Positions 1-14,000 of a stretch of 64,000 nucleotides of DNA are shown piece after piece. Source of the DNA: Branchiostoma floridae (taxonomy: Eukaryota > Chordata > Leptocardii > Amphioxiformes > Branchiostomatidae); assembly GCF_000003815.2 (NCBI RefSeq), contig NC_049982.1, forward strand, positions 3,989,259 to 4,053,258. The letters are read 5' to 3'. Each line of letters opens with the position of its first letter. Positions within the stretch are counted from its first letter, which is position 1. A model generated the notes under the pieces. That model was given only the letters and a program-made list of their open reading frames with translations, did not search any database and was not told the DNA's origin. The position numbers and the translations under genes were made by a program.

Positions 1-2797
1 TGAAAATTTACAGGCTAGTAGAACCTGTTAAGAGAATCACATAAAAAAATCAATTGATAGAGAGCACGATTCGTAAGGTTGTGATACATGGATAAGACTA
101 CAAAGTCTAACGTATAGTAATATGCACAGTTTCAACTTCTTCTCGCTTCTTAAGACAGTTGTAGATGTAATGGCAGGTTAATGCCCGTGCTTAGAGAAAC
201 TCAGGTGTCTGTGTGAGGTGTCCCGTGGTGTCAGGACAGGATACTCAGCCACTAACCGAGAGCTGGCGGGGCGTGAGGGAGGGGGAGGACGGGGGAGTCG
301 TTGGTCGGGAAGTCGCAAGGGGACGTGTTCTGTTCCTTCTCCAAATGGTTTGAGATGACGCAGGGTTGCTATTGTAAAATCACAACAGTGACTACAAAAA
401 AAAGAATGGAAAATACAAAGATACAAAGGGAGAGAGAGAGAGAGAGAAGCATACCAAATATGAAAGTCATGCGACGTTGAGCTTGCCCATCCTGTAATAC
501 TGCCGAAGCGAAATGCTAAACCAGTCGGCTCGAGGGGCCGTAGCGAGGCGGAAAAATACCACACGGTCCTAGTAGCCGACAGTGAACTAGGGAGAGGCAG
601 GGATCGGAGCGGATATGACCGTTAGATCTCCTCTCGTGGTCCGGCTGATGCCGGTAAAAGGATGAGGCATCATGGGGAAGTGAAAAGTTCCTCCCCCGTG
701 AAACTGTCGCCTGTGACTTAACATGCTGCTGTATTCTGTTCTGGCGGTGACAGTAGAACTTCACCTCTATCTCCAAAATGTACAAAATGTGATAGTTTAT
801 TTCAATCTATGAAAACTCTGACTGAACTGGTCATCCATGGCCGGTTTCAGCTTGACTTTACCAAATTTGCAAAGTTTTTTTTTGAAATTCTAAAAATAAG
901 GAGGAGGCATCTTGGAGAATCATTCACGACCATCCTCGAACTGAACACGCTTTGCCACATCCGCCAATGCGCTCTACGTCTGCAACCCTTCTCATGCGCA
1001 ACGCTGATCTCGGTTTTCTGTTGAGTAACAAACCCGAACTTAACTTGGGACTGTCAGAACAAAACGGTGTGCATGTGTCACGTGACACGATGCCTGAGTG
1101 GTCAAAACAATACTGGTTTGTCTTATTCTGCGTTTGTTTGAATTGTGACAAAAGCTTACCGACGACAGTGCGCGTCGTCTTGTTGTTTAATGCACTGTGA
1201 ATAAAATTAGGTATCACAAAAATTCCTTGTGAAGTGAGAATTAGAGGCTGATTAGCTTGCAGCCAGTTGGTCATCGTTAGCTGATAACTGTGTGGATTGT
1301 TTGCGTTGTAGCTGTATCATAAAGTTTTGGATGTGAAATCTACATCCTAGCTGTATCTTAAAGAAGTAGTTGTGTTTTGTGTTAAACATATGTTGGGATA
1401 GAGCAGGGAAGATGTAGAAATTTTAAAGTACTTTTTTGTGTCAAACGTTTGTAAAGAAAGACCTAGAAAGATTTAGGAGTGAGAACTTTTTTTGGAAGGT
1501 GAGTTACGAGTAACATATGTATTTTGAGTATGTCATTGTTTTTTTTTCGCATTAATTTCTTTGTTCACCCTAACCGGCAGCACCGTCTTTGTGAACTTCA
1601 GATAATGCATGACCACAACACGCTCCTCATTATGGTGGTTTTTTTAAAAATTAACACTTTCATTTTGTAACGTAACCATCATGTTAGTTTCACCAGTCTG
1701 TTAGAAAAGTGACTTTGAAAATAGAAGTGCCGTGAAAACTCAAACAGAAGTACCAGGCAATCCTCAACTCTCAAGCTGGTTCTACCCCGCATAAGTAGGG
1801 ACTGAGTAAGAAGATCTCTGATTGCATCCGGTCCGGCTACCTGGACTGACATCCTGGAAACTGTGCGGAGTGCTCGTTAAAACTAAAACTCTCAAACTTT
1901 CAGACATAGCATGGTGACAAATTTGAGTTTGAATTCTTTGACAGCTTTGATTGATTTGCGGACCCGACTACCAAGACGATTTTGAAATTTAAGTTATTAT
2001 GATGTAGTTTGAAGTTATTATGATTGCTTAGTGTTTACTTACTATGTACTAATTCATTTATTCATTCATTTTCCTCGTGGTTATTAATTGATTGATTGAT
2101 TGATTGATTGAAATTAGAGAATAGTTGCTGAAAGAAATCAGGTTACGATATATGCAGATAGCGTGCATCTACATCAAAAACTTATACGTACAGGAAAATA
2201 TTTAACTAGTCATGTACATAACTTTTGATGTTCCACCTTTCTGTTTCTCATTTTCTAAAGACGTCATCACGTCCACAAGTTTGTACCTTTGTAGTTGTTG
2301 AATATAATCGGTAATAAATGCACTGGAGAGGCACAGATTACAGGCGTCAGACCACTTTTTGCGACTCCTGGTGCATAGGCCATTAGAACCTTTCCCAGGT
2401 GAAGTAGATAGTAAAAGAATACAGCATGTCCAGAACTCGAGATATCAAACCCGGAAGTTCCTCTGCAGCCCCATAACGGACCGCTAGGAAGTCCCTAATC
2501 TAATTGTATCAAGGTCTTATCAAGACCTACTCAAGTACCAAATATCCATACAATCCATCCTTGTCCTTTACAAATATACTAACACACAAACACACAAGCG
2601 CTACCCAAAATATAACCTTCCCGGCGAAAGTAATAATAAGAACAAAAGACAGACTGCATTTTTCATTGTCTTTGAAAAGGAAGGCATCTTGTGATCATTT
2701 GTCTACTTCCAAGGGGCCCAAGATTTATCATAATCACTTCTACATGAATATTAACGCTACAGTGTTTCTAATAAGCTTAAGATAAACAGAAACTCAC
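1..2797. other. Lectin gene 3' flank or intron; no firm exon found
   Basis: I could not find the last C-type lectin exon here on the minus strand. Open minus-strand stretches at 178-564 and 516-785 are basic and hydrophilic and could be a cytoplasmic tail, but no splice chain links them. Visible repeats are a (GATT)n run near 2088-2112, a copy of a dispersed repeat at about 2420-2640 (shared with 3340-3550, 4680-4830 and 48390-48625) and a poly-G run just above 2957. Confidence 0.4.
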
Positions 2798-2892
2798 GTA
2801 TCGGTGATGGCCGTCCCGTCCACCCAGGTCACAGCGTCGGCACCCAGACCGATCCAGTGGAACGTACCCATCATATGTCTCCTCACCCAGTC
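2798..2892 (-). CDS. Lectin gene exon 11: C-type lectin domain, middle part
   Basis: The 95-base exon opens in phase 0 after a pyrimidine-rich ACAATAG acceptor. It encodes [20 protein letters not shown] then [12 protein letters not shown], which is the WIGL and WxDG core of a C-type lectin domain. It ends at a GTGAGT donor in phase 2. The downstream exon with the carbohydrate-site WND region was not found in the remaining 2.8 kb. Confidence 0.85.
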
Positions 2893-5009
2893 CTATTGTA
2901 AAGGTAAAAGGAAAAGGTAGTCCAATAACATTTTCTATTAAGGTCGCGGGAGCAGTGGGGGGGGGGGGGGGGGTCCCGGCACTATGTCTAGGGCACGGTA
3001 TTAGAAGACGAAGTCCAACCCTCTCCTTACACCTAAATACCTCTCTCAAGGGCACATAAACGGTGGCATGTCAGGGGACTAGAACCACAGACCTCTGGGT
3101 TCTGGGCCAAACACCAAACACGACACCACAATGTAAGGGATAAAGAAGTATCTAAATGATTAAAAGTTTAGTTGCAAGTTCGTGTCAGAAGAGCAATTGT
3201 CAGCTCATGGTAGAAAACGGGAACATAGATGTAAACAACTGGCAGTGATTAACATTATTGTAAAAAGAATCTACTCAAATACTACTGCTGGCTATATCTA
3301 TATAGGTTAGGTTTGACTCCTAAATCCTACAGGAAACCAGGTCAAAAGATAAAAACGGAATTTCTGCTGCAGTAACAAGGTCACATACCATGTACCAGGG
3401 GGCCCAAAATTTGTCTTGATCTTCGTCTTCCTAACAGCTACCAATTTATCAAATATCATTACAATCCATCCAGAGGTTCTAAAGTTTTGCTGACCACAAA
3501 TATTCGGAAATACAGACACTCAGACACATCAAAAATTATACCTTCATTTTCATGGAGATAAATATTAGGCAACACAAGCAAACACACATACACGCACACA
3601 GCAGACAGACACACCCAAAACTATTTTTCATGGAGATAATTATACTACGGCGGCGTGGCGCGTTGGATGCACCCGATTCCTCGATCTCGGAAGTTAAGCA
3701 ACGCGCGGTCCGAACAGTTCTTGGATGGGAGATCAACCAAGGACGATCGGATTGCTGTAGACTCACGAAGCTTTCCACGAAATCGTCTTCTGGGAGGGAC
3801 GTAAAACGGGGGTCCCGTGCTCGAGGAGGCGCCTCGACGTTAATCAGCCTCATTACTCAATACATTATGTACCTATTGGCTGGCAAAATACACCAGATAT
3901 TATCATTTCTATTATCATATTTGACCAAACCTGTTCCGCTGAATCCGGTGTGACGGCGAGGTCCCCCCGGAGTGCCTGACACGTGGTCCGTGCGCTGGTC
4001 CAGGTCGTGTGGCTGAAGTCGTCACGGGAGTAGATGTCGGCGACTTCCCGGGAACTCAGGTAGCACGACTCCTCGTAGTATGTCCAAGTGTCCGAGCAGA
4101 TGTCTGAGTTCCAACAACAGGGACACAAAAATATACATCTACATGTATATCTGTATCTATATAGCTGGTATAACCGCCCTTCGGCGTAACACACCAACTT
4201 CGCAGGCACGCAGCAGCTGGTTATAATACAGTGGACGACCTGTCACACCTAGCTTTTGCACATCTATCTGAAAATGCTCTTTAAAACTATCCACCGAAGA
4301 TGGATTCTCTGCTTGGTGATGACAAATTTCACTCTATGGTAGTTGTGAAAATATGAAAAATGAATTTGTAAACACATAATCTTAGGTTGGCTGTTACTTG
4401 AAGGAATAACTATTCCATGTTCTTTTGTGAGCTGGTACTAGGTCACATCGGTGCTATTACAGAATTCAACAAGAAAATTGTAAATTAGATTTATCTTATG
4501 CTTCCACAGAAAAATACACGTCATTTTACACGCTTCAGTAAGAAAAGCATATATATACATTGGTTTTATTACACACTTAAATCAGAGTCATGACACCTAT
4601 TTTAGGTGTACCTAGTTACATGAAAAGACACTTAAGTGCAATAACACGTTTGCTTAATGTGCAGCAAAAATATAGATACAACAATCAGAAGTTTTGCTGC
4701 AGTACCAAGGTAACACACCAGGGGGGCTCAACCTTGACCTTGACCTCTGTCTTCTCAACACCTCACGTTACACACATATCAAATGTCATGACAATCCATC
4801 CAGAGGTTCTAATGTTTCGCTGACTTGAAACACACACACACACACACACATACACACAAACAGATACACACACACACAAACAAACACACACACACACACA
4901 CAAACGCACACATACGCACGCACGCACACACACACACACACAGACACACACACACGCACGCACAGACACACACAAATACGCACGCACACACACACACACC
5001 GACACACAT

Positions 5010-5056
<47 letters not shown>

Positions 5057-8000
5057 TACGCACATGCACACATGCACATGCACACAGGGACCAAAAACAA
5101 CGCCCCTATTTTTCACGGAAGCAATAAATTGTTCCTGATTTGTGACATACCTATGCAGACCGTGCCGTTCCCCTCGGTGCCGTAGTTACAGCTACAGCTG
5201 AAGGATCCCGGGGTGTTCAAGCAGGTGGCGTCAGCATGGCAGTCGTGTGATCCCTCCGCACACTCGTCAATATCTGCAAGAGACAGGAAAGAATGCATGA
5301 AAGTTCATCTGTGTCGGTAGAATACATTATAGAGCATTGCTAAACTTTCATTCCAACACTAAGGGTCATTCTGTGAACAAGGTCGACGGAGATCGACCGA
5401 AAATTTAGGGGTAAGTCTCTACATTATCTAAGTCTTGGAATGAAAGTTTCACAATTCTCTATAAGGAAAGAATGCTTTAAAGCAATGACTCTATGACTTC
5501 ATTCAAATTTCAACATAAACAATACAATGCGGACACATAGGCAGCAGGCTGATGTCGTGGTCACATACATACATATACAATACAAAAATTGAACAAATAC
5601 ATGTATCAGTTAATGAATCAGTAGTTGATACATCTAAAATCAGCTGGAACGTATACATGATAAGCTAAGAATTTAAGACAAGGCAGTGGCGCAGCTGGAA
5701 GTGAATCGTTTGGTACTGAGTTGTCACATACTCTAGTATTGCAATGGAAAGATTACCATTGACAAAAAGGTCATGCTCAGTTGAGCCCCGGAGCAGTAAA
5801 GAAACAGTGAGACGTTGTTGTATAAGGCATTCAACAGTGGAGGTTAAAGCAATGGACCGATTAATATCGAAGAAATAGAAACTGCTTTTCTATTTCGAAC
5901 ACCTCCGTCAAAAACAGTCCCAGTGGGATAGAAATGGCCAAAGAAAAGGATTATGTTGTTATAGACTTGACCCGCCGACAACTACACCACTATTGTTCCT
6001 CTTACTTATTTTGTATCATCAACACCTATAACATTAACGTTCACGTTAGCTACTAACATACGAAATATTATTTAAAGTTACAATTTACACAGGAGGCCTT
6101 AAGTTAAGATATTGCTGCGGAAACACATCACACGCTCACAAAGAGAAAAGTGAAGCCGACATGACCCTATCGATGGCATAGGATGAATGTTATGATATAT
6201 AAAAAGGCTCACGGCTAAACAAACCTCAGTGCAATCATGGTTAGCGGATTAAGAAGGCAGTTTCCAAGGGCTTAAACCCAGAGACTTTTTCACATATAAA
6301 GTGAGACCTCTCTGGAAACACTCACCTGCACAAGTGGTCCCGTCTCCCCTGAAACCGGCGTCACAGCTGCAGCTGAAGCTTCCCACAGAGTTGGTACAGG
6401 CCGCGTTGACGTCACAGTTGTGGGTTCCAGCAGAGCACTCGTCGATGTCTGAAACAGTCCGGGGAAGATTAAGGTTTGTCTCTTAATTATTTCATCAGGA
6501 CTAGTCCAAATGATATGCTTCTGATTAATCCATGTTTATGTGTTCCATTGATATGACTTCCTGGCAGACATCAATAAATCACGGACAGTGGCCAGCGTAT
6601 ATGACATCTCATTGTCGTCAACGTGTACATCCTACAAGTGAGGGAATCTACATCTAAAGAAGAAGAACGAAATGAATGATTCTGATTCTGAACATTCCTC
6701 TAGTCTACAAGCATCTATAAGGACATCGTGCGACACAAACAAAATATCCATATTCATCATATGTTTCAAGTATATATGTTTCACTATCACGGCACGAAAA
6801 ACGGAATTTAAGCATGCTTAAATGATGCTTAACGTTGACGTATTTTCCTTCTTTACGGATCTATACATCTCTTATACGAGTACGTAAAGATTGGCGTTAC
6901 GTAGTCTTTACGTAGGTGCTGATAGGTCCGTATTTTCCGGTTTTTTAAGTTGCCTTTCGGCAGCTTAAAGTTGTTGTAAATAATTACTAAAACTCATTTA
7001 AATTGCATTTAAATATTACGTTTATAAAACTTTAAGCATCGTTACGGCTTATTTACGTGTGCGTAAAGATGATCATTAGGTGGCTTATAGGTGCGGATAG
7101 GTCCGTATTTTCCGTTTTTTTAAGTTGCCTTTCAGCAGCTTAAAGATGTTGTAAATGTTTATCAAAACTCATTTAAATTGCAATTAAATATTAAGTTTCA
7201 TAAAACTTTAAACATCGTTACGGCTCATTTACGTGTGCGTAAAGATGATCATTAGGTGCTTATAGATCCGTATTTTCCGGTTTTTTAAGTTGCCTTTCAG
7301 TAGCTTAAATATTTCGTAAATGATTATTAAAACGCCCTTAATACATGTTTAAAGTTCACGTTTATTTCTTCTGAAGCCTTTATACTTGTCATATACGTGT
7401 GCATTAAGATGTTTATAATTTGTGTATTGGTGCCCTTTTAGCAGCTTAAAGTTGTCATAAACGCTTATTAAAACACCCTTAAGGCATGTTTAAAGTTCAC
7501 GTTTATTTCCTCGTAAGTCTTTTTACGTCTCATATACGTGTGCATTAAGATGTTTATAAGATGTGTATTGTTGCCTTTTAGCAGCTTAAAGTTGTCATAA
7601 ACACTTATAAAAACACCCTTAATACATGTTTAAAGTTCCCTTTTATCTTCTCTGAAGCCTCTTTACGTCTCATATACATGCGCATTAAGAGGATTTTAAT
7701 GTGTCTATATTTGTCCTTTTAGCAGCTAAAAGTTGTCATAAATACGTACTAAAACACCCTTAAGACATGTTTAAAGTTACCTCTCTACGTCTCATATACG
7801 TGTGGATTAAGGTGATTATAAGGTGTGGATAAGTGTCATTTTAGCGGGATAAAGTTAATCATAAGCACGTTTTAAAGCAAGAAAATACAATGGATGAAAC
7901 TTTGAAATTTTATTGAATTACGAGAAAACATTACATGGAAAAGTAAAAAAAAAACCTACAGCCTACTAGGTATTTGTGGCCTATCATTCTGATGTAGTCG

Positions 8001-11000
8001 GCAGTTGAAGCAATCACAACGGCTGTGCAATTCCGTGCAGCATCTAAGTCCACAGTCCCATTTCCAGTGTCGGGCGAAGCGTCACGGCGTAAGTTAAAAA
8101 GAGCACACAGTTCCATCTGGCCACCACAGGAATAAGAATCCGGTAAGATCTAGAGTAGTGGCCGATATGACTCGTGTTGTTGGATGGTCTTGGACTCTTG
8201 GATTATTTGGACGCGAAACATGTTCAGCTTGCAGTCTCGGCTTCTATTAATCCGGATGGTACAATGGTCGTGATTTCCCAATCTGTGTCGATTTCCAGCA
8301 ACATCAACTTGTACAGAATGATAGCCACCTACATCTTTGCGTCAAATTCCGTCACCGGGGGTCCTAGGCGGAAACAGCAGTGTCACGGCCACAACTTGCG
8401 GGTTAGAACAGGTCCAAACTTTCTTCAATACTACTTTTCAAATGAGCGCCTGGAAAATAACCGCTCCTTATGGTAAATTTGAACCCCCCACTCTTTTCTG
8501 CCATTGGATACATCCTATCACATGACACAGCCGCTGTGTATGTATAGTATGCCGGCCACAGACGGAGGCGCGCCCCATGCGGTATGCGCGTACGAATTAA
8601 CGCTGAATAAATTTACATCTAGCTTTCCCACGCATATCACAATAACCAAAACAAACACAAGCAACACGGGAAGACACTGCCTGTATGTCCAGACTGTTCT
8701 TTCTTGACGCTTGCTTGTAGATAAAGAAATCATTCGTACATTTACTTGTACGTAGAAATGCTCGCCGTTTGATAGTAAGAAAAATATCATAATTAAACAC
8801 CACTCACTACACAAAAGTATAAGCTAAACCAAGGAGCTTTTAACCGGGGGAGGTCTTCACCGTGTTCGCTTAAACTGCGCAGATTCAAAGATTAAACATG
8901 TCGTATGTTCAACAGCAAATACGCAACATTTCATATACGTTTTGGCAACATATAAGCTAAACGGGGGAGGTCTCCCCGTGTTCGCTTAAACTGCGCAGAT
9001 TCAAAGATTAAACATGTCGTATGTTCAACAGAAATACGCAACATTTCATGTACGTTTTGGCAACATATAAGCTAAAGGGGGGAGGTCTCCCCTAGTTCGC
9101 TTAAACTGCGCGGATTCAAAGATTAAACATGTCGTATGTTCAACAGAAATACGCAACATTTCATGTACGTTTTGGCAACATATAAACTAAACGGGAGAGG
9201 TCTCCCCTAGTTCGTTTAAACTGCGCGGATTCAAAGATTAAACATGTCGTATGTTCAACAGAAATACGCAACATTTCATGTACGTTTTGGCAACATATAA
9301 ACTAAACGGGAGAGGTCTCCCCTAGTTCGTTTAAACTGCGCGGATTCAAAGATTAAACATGTCGTATGTTCAACAGAAATACGCAACATTTCATATACGT
9401 TTTGACAACATATAAGTTAAACGTGGGAGGTCTCCCCTAGTTCGCTTAAACTGCGCGGATTCAAAGATTAAACATGTCGTATGTTCAACAGAAATACGCA
9501 ACATTTCATGTACGTTTTGGCAACATATAAGCTAAACGGGGGAGGTCTCCCCTAGTTCGCTTAAACTGCGCGGATTCAAAGATTAAACATGTCGTATGTT
9601 CAACAGAAATACGCAACATTTCATATACGTTTTTGCAACATATAAGTTAAACGGGGGAGGTGTCCCCTAGTTCGCTTAAACTGCGCGGATTCAAAGATTA
9701 AACATGTCGTATGTTCAACAGAAATACCCAACATTTCATAAACGTTTTGGCAACATATAAGTTAAAGGGGGGAGGTCTCCCCTAGTTCGCTTAAACTGCG
9801 CGGATTCAAAGATTAAACATGTCGTATGTTTAACAGAAATACGCAACATTTCATGTACAGTTTTGGCAACATATAAGCTAAACGGGGGAGGTCTCCCTTG
9901 TTTGCTTAAACTGAGCGGATTCAAAGATTAAACATGTCGTATGTTTCACAGAAATACGCAACATTTCATATACCTCTTGGCAACATATAAGCTAAACCGG
10001 GGAAGCCCCCCCCCCCCCTTCTTTGCGTAAACGGCGGTTTGAAATAGATTACAGATACCGTATATTCAACAGAAAAACGCAGCATTTCATGTAACGTAAG
10101 AGAGCGCATATAAGCTAAACGTAAGAGGTATTCCCTGTTCGAATCAAAAATTGCGCACAGAAAGATCGAATACGCCATATGCTTTCGGAACAAACAACAT
10201 AGAAGAATATTGTATTTGACTTTTCTGAGGTATTAACATAACATTTTGTCCCGGAAAACGCAATTGTCAGTTTTGACAGTAAATCTTGCCACTGTTTTAG
10301 AACAGATGACGCAATGCTTTATCAAACGCCAGACAAAGGCTTATCATATTTGACATAGCCGAGGTAATTTTGGTAAACAGATCTAGAGAAACGGTATTTC
10401 TCAGTTTTATATTTAAAAACTTGAAATATTACCACAGTGGTAAAACAGTAAAACGGATGATTTTTTATAACTTTTGAGACATTTAAGTTGTCTTTTCGGC
10501 ATACTAAAATACATGTAAAATTCACGTAAAGAAACACGACAGATTAAGTTACATTTACAAACGCTGAAATCTTACGTAAAGGCCAGATGTATGTTTCCGA
10601 TGCCTTTAATAGATCTTACAATCTTCTGAAATATTTCTCCGCCTTTAAGGTTTTTATACGTATCTCTGAAACTTTGCTTAAATAGTTGTTTTCGTGCTGT
10701 GTATTTGTGAATGTCTATGCATAATGTCTGTAAACCCGTCTTGATATCTAGTCTTAGAATCTAGTCTAAAGGTCATTGATATTTGACAATAATTGTTATG
10801 AGCAATATTTCAAACTATGGCGTCTTTTTAGATTCCTAGAGTTAACTTTTAGTGTAGTTCTCCCAGGAGGAGTATATGTGTGTAAATGCCAACACAATTC
10901 AGACTTGACAAAAAGTCTGCAACATGGTGTTTTAATAAAGATTTCAAAGTAGAGCCTGACCAGTGCAGTCGACACCGTTGCCCTGGAAACCGTCCACACA

Positions 11001-14000
11001 GCCACAGGAGAAGGACCCCTGCGTGTTCTGGCAGGTCGCACTGGAGTGGCAGTTGTGGGTCCCTTCAACACACTCATTCACATCTGCGTTAACACAATTC
11101 CATGAAAATAACTTTTGTGCCATGCTATGAAACACAGCAATCATTTGTATCTACGAATAATGTTTGTAAAAAGTCACAACCAGGATCTATATACGATCAA
11201 CAGCCAATGTTTTGTTGACCTTCTGTCACCTTCCTCAGGCAATACTGACTGGTTTTATGCCAGACACTGCAGCTAGGTATCGCTGGTAACAATGCTGGGT
11301 ACCAAAACGTGTGGAATAGTGTCCTTTCGTATTGCTCTGAAGATGTTGACGGAGTCACCGAAAAGTCGGATATTTTCCAAGCTGATGAGATCATTTGCGA
11401 ATCCAAGCAGGTGCCTGATAGATTAAGGTGCACTCTCACTGCACATGGGGCACCGGTGCGGCACTGCGGGGTTCGTTCACTGCAGTACTGTTTTGTTATA
11501 TGTGCGAATTTTAATAATTAAGATATTTTGTGACACGTAAAAGTATGACTAAGAAGACAACAAAATACACAGAACGGGAGAAAATTCGTTCTTTATTTCT
11601 GAAATTCGTTACGAACCCTGCAGTGCCGCACCGGCGCCCCAAGTGCAGTGAGAGTCCACCTTTACTTATCACTTCCAGGGTATGACCTTGCAAGCAGATT
11701 CCAGTAATGGATTAGAGTTGATCATATAACATTTATCAACCTGTTCAGTTGATTTCTTATGCTCAACTTTGTATTCGCGTGAGGGAACAAAGTTTATCTT
11801 ATACAACAAAGAACAAAAAAATACTTTCCTTTACACGTACATGTTCTCAAACTGAATGACAAAGTTTTTCATTGACATTCAAGGAGCATCATAACCTCAG
11901 GGAAATACTGACACTTGTGGCTGGTTCACTTGTTGCGAATGAAAGATTTTGTCATTTGTTCAATCTGATGAAATTTGTTCAAACTGTTTGCTTGAAATCA
12001 CCCTTACCTGCACAAGTGGTACCGTCTCCCCTAGAACCATTCTTGGTATTTTATTGACATTCAGGGAGTATCAAAACCCAGGGGAAGCACCGACTGGTTC
12101 ACTTCGCGAAAACGGACAGTCGACTCCAACCTGGTGAAACTTTCTCAAACTTTTAGCTTGAAAACACCCTCACCTGCACAGGTCGTACCGTCTCCCCTGA
12201 AGCCAATATCACAGCTGCAGCTGAAGCTCCCCACGCTGTTGCTACAGGCGGCGTTGGTGTCGCAGTTGTGGGTTCCAGCCGTACACTCGTCGATGTCTGA
12301 AATAGGACATAGCGTGGGAAGTATTCTGTTCACAGTACGAGGCAGTATAAGTGCAGACAGAGTGATCTTTAAGATCTTTAAGGCATTAAATTTACCAGAT
12401 TTGACATACTCGTGGAATCTGCTGTCAGAGATCTTTGTGGATGTCAGGATGCTTGTTAGGGTAGTCTTTTATTTATGAATCACGAGTTTTAAATCAATTT
12501 AATGATCTTCGAAGTAACATCGAATAACTTAAGAGACGTTGAAAAGTCTTTTTACCATCTTTTAAATTAAACATCTTTAGATTCATCACAGACCCGGGAT
12601 CTCTACAAGTAGAGTCGGTGATTGCAATCTGTACCCTAACATATAGCAGCATTTGTTCTGTCATGTTACCTGCAATTAGCCAATTACTATCAAACATTGC
12701 AATAAACAATTATGATATAGTTACAGGTATGTAAGACCTCACCTGTGCACGTGACGCCGTTCCCCTGGTAACCGTCGCGACAGGTACAGGTGAATGACCC
12801 CTGCGTGTTCTGACAGTCGGCGTTCACGTGACAGTCGTGTGACCAATCAACACACTCGTCCACATCTGCGGTAAACAAAGGATTTATCATTCTGTTGTCT
12901 CAAACATCATTGACAAGTAAATAACGTAAAACATCACAAAACTGAGAATGTCTCTGTTCTCCAGTCACTCTAATCTATCTCTCAGTCTATTTGACTTTGG
13001 GGGAACACGAAGATCTGGTAACCAGTTTTATCCACTATTTAATTTTCTTCCAGTGTGCCATGTCTGTTCATTTTCTGATATCATCCTCCCATCTCTTCCG
13101 TTGCCCACCATCTTTCTTCCCCCTGACGATTCCTTGTATACTATATGATTTGGGCTATTGCCGTGACATGTGTAACTATTTGCTTACTGCCTGTCAAGTT
13201 TCGAAAACATTTCATCATCATCAGTAGCTTTTTAATAATTCACCAGAACCTTTGAGCTTGTGAAATAAACAGGTTTTGCTAATCGACTAGACTTGAAGAT
13301 TTCCCTATAGCTACTCTCCAGTAGCGTAAGAAATAGTATCAAAAGTTGGCATAGGCTGGCCTAGGTAGCCAAACACACTCCTAGGCCGGCTTCATTCCTA
13401 TGCCAGCTTTTGATACTATATCATGCTACATTATGATCTGCTTGAAGATGATTTCCCCACCTGCACAAGTTGTGCCGTCACCCTGGAAACCGATGTTACA
13501 GGTACAACTGAAGCTTCCCACTGTGTTGTTGCAGGTGGCGCTGCTGTCGCAGGTGTGGGCCCCGGTCGAGCACTCGTCGATGTCTGAAACAGGACATAGT
13601 TTTTAAAGTTTTACCTCGGCGAGCTATATCATAGATTTTCTTTTACACCTAAGTTGATTTTACAGTAGAAGCCAGTTAATTGCACAACGGATTACCGCAC
13701 AATTCTGTTGATTGCACGGAAACGCATAATTCCAAACCGGTGTGGTCCAGCTGTATAACTTTTTTGTGCACTAAAACCAGATCATTGAACGAAATACGCG
13801 GTCAAATGGTGTGTACAATTAGATGGCCTATACTGTATAGCTGATAAAAGCTGCTGGGCGTTGGCAAAATTGGTATTATAGTTGTACAATTTGAGCTTTG
13901 TTCCAACACAAAAACAAACATCCACCATGAATTTTCAGTCGATCTCGCACCTTTATCAGATGTCTGATTAACTTATATAGCATGCCAGTATTACAAATGT

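Larger units (their letters stand above)
6788..10701. mobile_element. CACTA-like (EnSpm-type) non-autonomous DNA element with internal satellites
   Basis: The left end (6788) reads CACGGCACGAAAA and the right end (10701) is the inverse of CACAGCACGAAAA. The two 27-base termini match at about 21 positions and share ATTTAAGCA or TTTAAGCA further in. A TAT triplet flanks both ends (6785-6787 and 10702-10704), a 3-base target duplication. CAC termini with a 3-base duplication and subterminal repeats fit the CACTA/EnSpm superfamily. The interior holds diverged tandem repeats (6840-7870), unidentified open segments (7930-8560) and a 115-base satellite (8830-10060). No transposase was recognised. 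It sits in the lectin gene intron between exons 7 and 8. Confidence 0.65.

Noticed and set aside
178-785. Two overlapping minus-strand ORFs that might be a cytoplasmic tail of the lectin gene
   Set aside because: No splice chain links them to exon 2798-2892 and no transmembrane segment is seen; kept only as a possibility.
3643-3760. A 5S rRNA gene
   Set aside because: Too many changes in conserved 5S positions, and a non-5S body shared with a second copy shows it is a SINE.
4763-5127. Several 80-117 residue ORFs rich in Cys-Val or His-Thr
   Set aside because: They are translations of the (CA)n microsatellite in different frames, with no start context or domain.
8830-10060. Regular repeat that could suggest a CRISPR array
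   Set aside because: Whole 115-base units repeat head to tail with no unique spacers, and the setting is an animal intron. It is a satellite.
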